Assembly: GCA_007119095.1 (NCBI GenBank) | Contig: SKQI01000239.1 | Location: forward strand, 1 to 6,714 | Direction of reading: 5' to 3' | Origin: Wenzhouxiangella sp. | GTDB lineage: Bacteria; Pseudomonadota; Gammaproteobacteria; Xanthomonadales; Wenzhouxiangellaceae | DNA length: 6,714 nucleotides | Shown here: piece by piece, positions 1-6,118 of the stretch | Numbering within the stretch: the stretch's first letter is position 1 | Layout of the letters: every line of letters starts with the position of its first letter | Notes under the pieces: model-generated | Seen by the model: only the letters and a program-made list of their open reading frames with translations | Databases searched by the model: none | Told to the model about the DNA's origin: nothing | Translations under genes and position numbers: made by a program

Positions 1-347
1 CGCGCCTGAGTCCAGAACGCATTATCTGTACCCCACCCTTAGGCTATTTGCAATTACTGGGTCTGATGCGGCAAGCTCGTGTGGTGCTGACGGACTCCGG
101 CGGTATCCAAGAAGAAACCACTGCTTTGGGTATCCCCTGTATTACCCTGCGTGATAATACCGAGCGCCCGATTACCCTAAGCGAGGGTACGAATACTTTG
201 GTGGGTAATGACCCGGCACGGATTCTCGCCGCGTTGGCAGCGACCTTGCAGCACATTACTCAAAAACGCTCAATACCGGAGCATTGGGATGGTCAGGCGG
301 CGGAGCGGATTGTGGCTGTTTTAATAAAGCACTATACTTTTTCTTGA
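1..347 (+). CDS. wecB: UDP-N-acetylglucosamine 2-epimerase, non-hydrolysing (C-terminal part; 5' end outside window)
   Basis: This is the last part of a cytoplasmic epimerase that interconverts UDP-GlcNAc and UDP-ManNAc, a precursor step for ManNAc- or ManNAcA-containing surface glycans. The reading frame is open from base 3 and ends at TGA 345-347, so about 114 residues are visible of a family usually near 370. The diagnostic family block is present: DSGGIQEE (about positions 93-116), followed by LGIPCITLR, the NTERP segment and EGTNTLVG, which form the UDP-binding C-terminal Rossmann domain. Catalytic residues of the N-terminal half lie outside the window. A TTG at 48-50 is internal to the domain and is not a real start. 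The last 16 bases overlap the convergent 3' end of the asparagine-synthetase-like gene. Family assignment is firm; the hydrolysing (NeuC/SiaA-type) alternative is less likely, but cannot be excluded from this fragment alone. Confidence 0.92.
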   Translation, partial: RLSPERIICTPPLGYLQLLGLMRQARVVLTDSGGIQEETTALGIPCITLRDNTERPITLSEGTNTLVGNDPARILAALAATLQHITQKRSIPEHWDGQAAERIVAVLIKHYTFS

Positions 348-2164
348 CCTTCTAACCACAGATCCAACATCATCAGTACCCAAACTAATTCGCCGTAATA
401 GGCGGCATGTTTATCTCGGTGTAGCCTTAGCAATTCGTCAATAAACTGTGGACGAATAAATCCACGGGTTTTGATTCGCGATAGTGAATCAAGCGCCAAA
501 TCTTGCAGTGGCTGATGATTTTGCATCCAGATACCAAAAGGCAGACCAAAACCGTGTTTCTTTTTCTCAAGAATGGATCTGGGTAGAAACCCTTGGCTGG
601 CTTGTTTGTAAAACCACCGAAGATTGGAACCTCTAAGCTTATCTTTAGATGGAATACGGGTAGATAGTAATACTAGTTCATCGGTAAGCATAGGATAGAT
701 TACCTCAATACCCGCTAGGCGACAGGCAGTATTGACCTTCACCAAATCATTATCATGAAGGGTGAAATGCCAATCTAAGTACATCATTCGATTAAGTTTG
801 GATGCGTTATCAAGTGCAGCAAATAGCCTGCGTTTTAGCGTCCGAGGTTCATGGATGTCAATGCTTTCGATAAATCCATCCTCAAATACCGTTTGTGGAT
901 TATGTCGTTCTAAGAAAACATAAGTATCCATTCGATCAGGCAAAGGAGTACGCGCTTGGGACACATAGCTATATGCTTTACGCAATACTGGCATTTTTGC
1001 CAGTGGCTTGGTGCTGATGAACAATAAGGATTGCAGCCAAAGTGGCCATTGATTAAAATATTCAAAAATGCCCTGTTTGGCGTAGCGCTCATTACCCGCA
1101 AATAGTTCATCGCCTCCATCACCTGCTAGCAATACCTGAAAGCCTTGCTCGCGGGCGCATTGGGCGCATAAAAATGCAGGCAACAATGAAGAATTACCAA
1201 ACGGTTCATCTGCACCCATGGCGACCAGTGGTAACCACTGGGTGATGTCTGCCGGTGTCACATAATGCTCATAACCTTTGGCATGAAAATGCTGCCGTGC
1301 GATTCTTGCGTATGCCATTTCGTCATAGCCGGGAACATCAAATCCGATAGAATAAGTTTGAGCCACTTCTACAGACTGGGCTAACATGCCTGCGACTGTT
1401 GAACTGTCCAAACCGCCGCTGAGAAATGCGGCTACTGCTTGGTCGGTTGGTTCAGCGACTGCCGTTTCTACCGCAGATCTGATGATGGCCAACATTTCTT
1501 TGCCCGACGCTGCAAGGTCTATCGGGGTTTCTGAAAACTTGGGGAGCCAGTAGGGTGAAATCTGCATCTCACCTTTTTGCCATTCAACCACATGACCTGC
1601 AGGTAATTTATGAATGCCGCAGTATATACTGCGTGGACTGGGAACAAAGTGACAGTATATGTAGTTGTAAAGCGCCTGTTGGTCGAGTTGCCGGTTTTCC
1701 GGACTAAGCTGTACCAAGGGAGCTAGCCTTGAACAAAAGCTGAAACCGGTGTTGTCCGACCGATAATACACCTGTTCAATGCCTATTTTGTCGATGGCTA
1801 GAAGAGCGTAATTCTGGGTCGGGTCTAAAATAGCTAGCACGAAGACGCCCGTAAGGTTTGCCAGAGTGAGTTTACCCATCTGTCGGTAATCCATGGCCAG
1901 TGCTTGCAGGGTTGCGCTCAAGCTGGTAGCGTTTCGATAGCGTACTCGCCCAGCGATGGCTAGGATTAAACCATCATTTACCAGAATCTCGCCTCCAGCA
2001 GCGACACAGAAGGCATTTTCTAGGCTGGCATGTATGCTATGTTCTAGCGTACTAGCGAGAATATACTGACTGTGTGGGGACACGGTGGAATTCATTTGCA
2101 GAGTTCCAGCAATGCCTGCAGTGGTGTGTTTGCTGGGCATGGATAGATCAGAATTTTTAGTCAT
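332..2164 (-). CDS. Asparagine-synthetase-like (AsnB family) amidotransferase with a degenerate glutaminase domain
   Basis: A 610-residue class II AsnB-fold protein. The C-terminal synthetase domain (about 225-610) looks intact: PP-loop SGGLDSS at 249-255, LLAGDGGDELFAG at 345-357, the NDLVKVNTACRLAGIEVIYP segment at 472-491, and KKKHGFGLP at 534-542. It should activate a carboxylate with ATP and form an amide. The N-terminal glutaminase domain (about 16-155) is abnormal. The expected MCGIAG start is replaced by AGIAG at residues 16-20, behind a 15-residue extension, so the nucleophilic Cys is Ala (codon GCA). The RGPD and HRRL motifs are absent, and the YNGEIYN position reads AGRVRY. LTGVFVLAILD and DKIGIEQVYY still show the ancestral fold. 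Ammonia must therefore come from elsewhere, or another amine is the acceptor, as in beta-lactam synthetase and lasso-peptide cyclase relatives (inference). ATG 2162-2164 gives the longest frame; Met9 is possible, and neither start has a clear ribosome site. In this setting a sugar carboxylate is a plausible substrate. Confidence 0.88.
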   Translation of the reverse strand: MTKNSDLSMPSKHTTAGIAGTLQMNSTVSPHSQYILASTLEHSIHASLENAFCVAAGGEILVNDGLILAIAGRVRYRNATSLSATLQALAMDYRQMGKLTLANLTGVFVLAILDPTQNYALLAIDKIGIEQVYYRSDNTGFSFCSRLAPLVQLSPENRQLDQQALYNYIYCHFVPSPRSIYCGIHKLPAGHVVEWQKGEMQISPYWLPKFSETPIDLAASGKEMLAIIRSAVETAVAEPTDQAVAAFLSGGLDSSTVAGMLAQSVEVAQTYSIGFDVPGYDEMAYARIARQHFHAKGYEHYVTPADITQWLPLVAMGADEPFGNSSLLPAFLCAQCAREQGFQVLLAGDGGDELFAGNERYAKQGIFEYFNQWPLWLQSLLFISTKPLAKMPVLRKAYSYVSQARTPLPDRMDTYVFLERHNPQTVFEDGFIESIDIHEPRTLKRRLFAALDNASKLNRMMYLDWHFTLHDNDLVKVNTACRLAGIEVIYPMLTDELVLLSTRIPSKDKLRGSNLRWFYKQASQGFLPRSILEKKKHGFGLPFGIWMQNHQPLQDLALDSLSRIKTRGFIRPQFIDELLRLHRDKHAAYYGELVWVLMMLDLWLEGQEKV

Positions 2165-2168
2165 ATCG

Positions 2169-2178
2169 AGTGCGCACT
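2169..2178. repeat. 10-base perfect palindrome AGTGCGCACT
   Basis: A perfect ten-base palindrome five bases upstream of the AsnB-like start codon on the minus strand. Its position, just in front of a start in a divergent promoter region, would suit a small operator or a hairpin affecting translation. A palindrome this short has a few percent chance of appearing in 64 bases, so function is only a possibility. Confidence 0.3.
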
Positions 2179-2181
2179 GGG

Positions 2182-2198
2182 ATACCTGAAAAGGGTAT
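2182..2198. repeat. Short inverted repeat ATACC-N7-GGTAT
   Basis: Five-base arms ATACC (2182-2186) and GGTAT (2194-2198) flank a seven-base spacer near the middle of the divergent gap. This is operator-like in geometry, but the arms are short and nothing else supports it. Confidence 0.25.
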
Positions 2199-2228
2199 GG
2201 TAATCCGAACTACTGGGATGATCCAGAA

Positions 2229-3545
2229 ATGAGAATCGCTATTTTGGGGATGGGTTATGTGGGTGCGGTGTCAGCAGCCTGTTTGGCTCGGGACGGACAC
2301 AACGTGTTAGGAGTCGATATTGACCCCTACAAACTAGATCTGCTGCGCAGTGGCAATTCACCTATTATTGAGGAGGGTATTCAGGAACTCACTCGGCAAG
2401 TGGTCGATGCTGGAAAACTCAGTGTGACTGATGATGTCAATGCTGCGGTTTGCCAATCCGATATTTCTTTCATTTGCGTGGGAACACCCTCTAGGAAAAA
2501 CGGAAGCCAAGATCTTGCCGCTATTGACAAAGTTGCGCAACAAATTGGTCAGACTTTAGCTTACACCGATCATTATCATACGGTAGTTCTACGCTCTACC
2601 GTCAGACCAGGCACTACTTTAGGCAAGGTCAAACCTATTCTGGAGGACTATTCTGGTCGACGGGTAGGTGAACACTTTGGGCTTGCCTTTCAGCCCGAGT
2701 TTTTGCGCGAGGGCTCCTCGATCAAAGACTATGACCACCCTCCCTTTACGGTGTTGGGTAGCGACTCGCAGCGTACTGTGGATCAAGTCAAACCGGTGTT
2801 CGCACATTTGCCCTGTGAGTTCATCAGTACTGAAATTGGCACGGCTGAGATGGTCAAATATGCCTGCAATGCTTTCCATGCTCTTAAAATTGTTTTCGCT
2901 AATGAAATGGGGCGTCTATCCCAGTCACTTGGCATAGATTCTAGAAGTGTAATGCAGCTAGTGACCCAAGATCGACAGCTCAATATCTCTCCAGCCTACC
3001 TTAAGCCGGGTTTTGCGTTTGGCGGTTCCTGTTTGCCTAAAGATTTACGAGCGCTGCTGTACATGAGTAAGGAATTAGATATTGAACTACCCATGTTAGG
3101 TAACCTGATTCCTAGCAATCACGTTCAGATCGACCATGCTGTCGATTTTGTATTGGCTAGCGGTAAGCGTCGTGTCGGTTTGATTGGATTGAGTTTTAAA
3201 AGTGGTACGGATGATATGCGTGAAAGCCCCTTAGTTGAGCTAGCTGAGCGACTTATTGGCAAGGGGATTGATTTGAAAATCCACGATCCTAATGTTCAAC
3301 TCTCTCGTATTATTGGAGCCAACCGGCGTTATATCGAAGAAACGTTACCCCATATTGCATCCTTGCTAATGGCAGACTGTAAGGCGCTGATCGAACAATC
3401 TGAAATAATTGTATTAGGGTTGAACGATGCACCATTAATCGATCATATTATGGCTTATGCAACCTCGAATCAGCAATTGCTGGATCTAGTGGGTTTGCCA
3501 GATCGCAGGCAACTCAATGCACACTATCAGGGAATTTGCTGGTGA
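2229..3545 (+). CDS. algD: GDP-mannose 6-dehydrogenase (AlgD-like UDP-glucose/GDP-mannose dehydrogenase family)
   Basis: A cytoplasmic NAD-dependent four-electron dehydrogenase that converts a nucleotide-hexose to its uronic acid; by similarity GDP-mannose to GDP-mannuronate. The 438 residues compare with 436 in Pseudomonas AlgD. Domains in order are an N-terminal NAD Rossmann fold (GMGYVG at 7-12, FICVGTPSRKNG at 81-92, STVRPGT at 123-129), a central helical domain, and a C-terminal nucleotide-sugar domain (about 310-438, with LSFKSGTDDMRESP at 321-334). Catalytic residues fall at the same numbers as I recall for AlgD: E157 in PEFLRE, K210 in MVKYACN, and C268 in GFAFGGSCLPKD. Even the C-terminal GICW is shared with AlgD. 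ATG 2229 is chosen because the NAD motif follows at once; GGGA at 2215-2218 is its likely ribosome site. It opens the plus-strand operon and overlaps the next gene by four bases. No alginate genes (alg8, alg44) are visible. UDP-ManNAc as substrate is the main alternative, given the nearby wecB. Confidence 0.9.
   Translation: MRIAILGMGYVGAVSAACLARDGHNVLGVDIDPYKLDLLRSGNSPIIEEGIQELTRQVVDAGKLSVTDDVNAAVCQSDISFICVGTPSRKNGSQDLAAIDKVAQQIGQTLAYTDHYHTVVLRSTVRPGTTLGKVKPILEDYSGRRVGEHFGLAFQPEFLREGSSIKDYDHPPFTVLGSDSQRTVDQVKPVFAHLPCEFISTEIGTAEMVKYACNAFHALKIVFANEMGRLSQSLGIDSRSVMQLVTQDRQLNISPAYLKPGFAFGGSCLPKDLRALLYMSKELDIELPMLGNLIPSNHVQIDHAVDFVLASGKRRVGLIGLSFKSGTDDMRESPLVELAERLIGKGIDLKIHDPNVQLSRIIGANRRYIEETLPHIASLLMADCKALIEQSEIIVLGLNDAPLIDHIMAYATSNQQLLDLVGLPDRRQLNAHYQGICW
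3529..3533 (+). promoter_or_regulatory. Shine-Dalgarno AGGGA that fixes the start of the GT4 gene
   Basis: AGGGA lies eight bases before GTG 3542-3544 but only two bases before the upstream in-frame TTG at 3536-3538. The spacing therefore supports the GTG start. That start makes a GTGA overlap with the algD stop, a common arrangement for translational coupling. Confidence 0.65.
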
Positions 3546-4762
3546 GAGAACGTCCACATTTGCTGTTTGTCTCTCCACGATTTTTATTCCCTACCGATGA
3601 AGGTGGAAAAATTCGGACTACCCAGATTTTAAGAGGTATGAAAGGCGGTCGGTTCTACATTACTTTGATTTCTCCTGCAAAAGTTGAGCATACCACCCGT
3701 TTTGGTGACGATCTAAAGAGTATTTGCGACCGCTTTGTGAGCTGGGACACGCCAATGAGTAGTCATAATCGTTGGTATAAAGCAACTCGGATGCGGTATT
3801 TGTTTTCCGAATTCCCCCTGTCTGTGGCCTCTAGCGCTCATCCTATTGCCCGGCAGCGGGTCGAACAGCAGCTAGCAGAACAACCCGATGTCACCGTATT
3901 TGATTTTATCCATTCGGCTATTTTAGCGCCTAGTGAATTAAATAGTCCCACTGTATTATTTACTCATAATGTTGAGGCGGAAATTTTCCGACGCCATGCA
4001 CAGGTTGCCGTTAACCCTTTGATACGTTATATCTGGCAATCCCAGTATCGGAAAATGACAGCGTTTGAAGCTTCGCAACTGCCGCGCTTCGATACCACTG
4101 TGGCAGTGTCTCAGCGTGATGCTGAGGCGTTCAGTCGCATTCAGGGGATTCGCCGAGTGGCCACTATTCCTACGGGTGTGGATCTGGAGTTTTTTGCCTA
4201 CCATACTCCTGGCAATGATGACCATATTGTATTTACAGGCGCTATGGACTGGCAGGCTAATATTGACGGCATTAGCTTCTTTATGGATCAGGTCTGGCCT
4301 CTTTTGGCGCAGCGGCGGGTTGCTCAAATGCGCATGACGATAGTGGGTCGCAACCCTGCCCCAGAGCTTGTGGAAAGGGCTAGAAAGCGTCGGCTACCTT
4401 GGACGTTCACTGGCTTTGTCGATGATATTCGTCCTCATGTTTACGGCGCAGCCGTCTATGTGATTCCTCTGCGAGTGGGTGGGGGGACACGGATTAAAGC
4501 CTACGAGGCGATGGCTATGGGATTGCCGGTGGTGTCTACTGGACTGGGTATTGAGGGTTTGCCCTTGACGCCTGATGAACACTATCTGCGTGCGGACTCT
4601 CCTCAAGAAATCGCTTTGGCTATCGACCGATTGTTATCTGATCCACGACTGCGCATACGTCTATCCCATTCTGCTCGACAATATGTTGAAAATCAATGCT
4701 CTTTCCAATCGGTTGCACGTTGTTTCGAAGATATCTGCTTAGACGCGGTTGCGCAACATTAG
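3542..4762 (+). CDS. Glycosyltransferase family 4 (GT-B fold)
   Basis: A 406-residue retaining GT-B glycosyltransferase, expected on the cytoplasmic side of the inner membrane, adding a sugar from a nucleotide donor to a growing lipid-linked glycan. The N-terminal domain opens with a beta strand and glycine loop, LLFVSPRFLFPTDEGGKIRT (residues 7-26), and continues to THNVEAEI at about 141-148 and VAVSQRDAEAF near 187-197. The hinge IPTGVD (about 209-214) leads to the donor-binding domain, with FTGAMDW (about 231-237), a FTGFVDDI loop near 289-296, and the family signature GGGTRIKAYEAMAMGLPVVS at about 313-332, whose Glu is the usual nucleotide-ribose contact. No transmembrane segment is seen. 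GTG at 3542 is preferred over TTG 3536 on ribosome-site spacing. It overlaps algD by four bases and is followed by a 12-base gap to capK. The N-terminus resembles exosortase-associated glycosyltransferases, but donor and acceptor cannot be read from sequence. Confidence 0.88.
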   Translation: MRERPHLLFVSPRFLFPTDEGGKIRTTQILRGMKGGRFYITLISPAKVEHTTRFGDDLKSICDRFVSWDTPMSSHNRWYKATRMRYLFSEFPLSVASSAHPIARQRVEQQLAEQPDVTVFDFIHSAILAPSELNSPTVLFTHNVEAEIFRRHAQVAVNPLIRYIWQSQYRKMTAFEASQLPRFDTTVAVSQRDAEAFSRIQGIRRVATIPTGVDLEFFAYHTPGNDDHIVFTGAMDWQANIDGISFFMDQVWPLLAQRRVAQMRMTIVGRNPAPELVERARKRRLPWTFTGFVDDIRPHVYGAAVYVIPLRVGGGTRIKAYEAMAMGLPVVSTGLGIEGLPLTPDEHYLRADSPQEIALAIDRLLSDPRLRIRLSHSARQYVENQCSFQSVARCFEDICLDAVAQH

Positions 4763-4766
4763 AGGA
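4761..4766 (+). promoter_or_regulatory. Shine-Dalgarno AGAGGA for the CapK-like gene
   Basis: AGAGGA begins inside the stop codon of the preceding glycosyltransferase gene and ends eight bases before ATG 4775. It supports that start over the out-of-frame ATG at 4767, which lies directly against it. Confidence 0.7.
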
Positions 4767-4774
4767 ATGCGGCT

Positions 4775-6118
4775 ATGCGAGAATGGTTGATTGGTCAATG
4801 GATATTTCCACTCCATGAGCGCCTACGAGGCCGTAATACGGCGGCTTGTTACCGTGCTTTGCGGCAAACAGAGAAGCTGTCTACTGATGCCTTACAAGCT
4901 TTACAGAAGGATAAATTGCGTCGGTTGATGGCGCATTGTTGGTTGCATGTACCATTTTATCGTGACCACTTTAAGGCCTTGGGTGTCGAACATTCAGATG
5001 AACTTGGCTATGAGGTGTTGCAGCATCTGCCTATCTTAGAACGCCAAGATGTGCGTATTCATATTGATGAAATGTTGGCACAGCCATTGCGAAATCGCCT
5101 AATCCGTCAAACTACGGGTGGCTCTACGGGTCAGCCCCTAATTTTTTTTACTGACTTAGCTAAGGAATCTTGGCACAATGCTGCCAAATTACGCGGCCGA
5201 GCGTGGTTTGGTATCGAGCCTGGTAGTCGCCAAGTTGATTTCTGGGGTTCACCGGTGGAACTCAGCAAGCAGGATGCGTTTCGGCGGTTTAAGGATTATT
5301 GGTTTCTCAATCATATGGTTATCTCGGCGCTAGATATAACTGATGCTGCTCAAGCTCGAAACGCGAGTGTGCTCAAGCAGTTTCGCCCTCGATTGGTGTA
5401 CGGTTACCCTACAGTGCTGTTTCATGTGGCGCTTTACATGGAGCGTTACCCAGAAGCTTTTGGTGGGTGGCGTCCGGAGCTAGTGACCTGTACTTCTGAA
5501 GTGCTTTACCCGAATCAACGGGAGAAAATGTTAGAAGTATTTGGGTGTCCTATAGGCAATGAGTACGGTTCCCGTGACGGAGGGCACTTAGCGCATGAAT
5601 GTAGTGCCGGTCGTATGCACATCGCTGCCGAGCATGTATTGCTTGAAGTCGACAAGCCCGCGGAAGATGGGGCAGGGGATGTGATAGTCACTAATCTCGA
5701 TGGCTATGGTATGCCCTTGCTCCGCTATCGTTTAGGTGATCGGGTCAGACTGGATCACGAGACCTGTCCCTGTGGTCTGACACTCCCCACATTAGGGCAG
5801 GTTGTGGGGCGTATGACTGATTTTATTGTTGGTTTTGATGATCGTCTTATCCACAGTGCTGCCTTAGTCGGTGTTGTGCGTGATCTGCCCAATGTTAAGC
5901 AATTTCGTATTGTACAATATATTGATTTGTCAATTGAAATATTGTTGGTGCGTGATACACTTTTTTCTGAACAGGAGTTGGCTAAGGTGCGTCATAAGAT
6001 GCAAGTGATTATGGGGGCTGAACTACCTATCTGCTTTTCATTTCCCGACCATATTCCTCCAAGCAAGTCGGGTAAGTATGTGACGCTTATCTCCGAAGCT
6101 TACGCCGCCCGATCATGA
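4775..6118 (+). CDS. CapK/PaaK-like adenylate-forming enzyme (phenylacetate-CoA ligase family)
   Basis: A 447-residue member of the ANL adenylate-forming superfamily, of the PaaK/CapK branch often found in capsule and exopolysaccharide clusters. Family members activate a carboxylic acid as acyl-AMP, commonly for transfer to CoA; the substrate here is unknown. The phosphate-binding loop TTGGSTGQP is at 113-121, the substrate and AMP region YGYPT at 209-213, the adenine motif EYGSRDGG at 263-270, RYRLGDRV with the ribose-contacting Asp at 317-324, and the C-terminal swivel-domain motif SKSGKY at 430-435 with the likely catalytic Lys434. Cys276 (HEC) together with CPCG at 331-334 could bind a metal, as in some PaaK relatives. 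Position 268 is Asp where PaaK enzymes usually have Glu. The gene follows the GT4 gene after 12 bases and its stop overlaps the next start as ATGA. An acyl or aminoacyl decoration of the polysaccharide is a reasonable inference; true phenylacetate catabolism is unlikely because no paa genes are near. Confidence 0.87.
   Translation: MREWLIGQWIFPLHERLRGRNTAACYRALRQTEKLSTDALQALQKDKLRRLMAHCWLHVPFYRDHFKALGVEHSDELGYEVLQHLPILERQDVRIHIDEMLAQPLRNRLIRQTTGGSTGQPLIFFTDLAKESWHNAAKLRGRAWFGIEPGSRQVDFWGSPVELSKQDAFRRFKDYWFLNHMVISALDITDAAQARNASVLKQFRPRLVYGYPTVLFHVALYMERYPEAFGGWRPELVTCTSEVLYPNQREKMLEVFGCPIGNEYGSRDGGHLAHECSAGRMHIAAEHVLLEVDKPAEDGAGDVIVTNLDGYGMPLLRYRLGDRVRLDHETCPCGLTLPTLGQVVGRMTDFIVGFDDRLIHSAALVGVVRDLPNVKQFRIVQYIDLSIEILLVRDTLFSEQELAKVRHKMQVIMGAELPICFSFPDHIPPSKSGKYVTLISEAYAARS

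Larger units (their letters stand above)
2165..2228. promoter_or_regulatory. Divergent intergenic region between the AsnB-like gene and the algD operon
   Basis: These 64 bases separate two divergent start codons, so promoters for the minus-strand gene and probably for the plus-strand operon should lie here or in the adjoining coding ends. I see no convincing sigma-70 -35/-10 pair or sigma-54 site on either strand. A GGGA at 2215-2218, ten bases before the algD ATG, is a modest Shine-Dalgarno. No equivalent is evident in front of the AsnB-like start. Two small inverted repeats, listed separately, are the only visible structure. Confidence 0.5.

Noticed and set aside
48..347. TTG at 48 as a start of a short 99-residue gene
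   Set aside because: The same frame is open back to base 3 and the upstream residues continue the 2-epimerase domain, so TTG is an internal Leu codon.
910..1122. A second 70-residue minus-strand frame within the AsnB-like gene
   Set aside because: It overlaps the conserved synthetase domain, including the AGDGGDE region, in another frame and has no features of its own.
1225..1241. Perfect 17-base inverted repeat CCAGTGGTAACCACTGG
   Set aside because: It lies inside the AsnB-like coding sequence (residues W-L-P-L-V of a conserved-looking stretch), far from any start, with no second copy seen. A single one of this size can occur by chance in several kilobases.
2358..2983. Several open frames on the minus strand and in another plus frame inside the algD-like gene
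   Set aside because: They show no family motifs and no ribosome sites, and lie wholly within a well-supported gene; they are coding shadows.
3536..3544. TTG 3536 as start of the GT4 gene
   Set aside because: The AGGGA ribosome site would be only two bases away; GTG 3542 has eight-base spacing and the common GTGA overlap with the algD stop.
3956..4606. Minus-strand and alternate plus-frame open frames inside the GT4 gene
   Set aside because: The translations are low-complexity, motif-free shadows of a gene with clear GT4 signatures.
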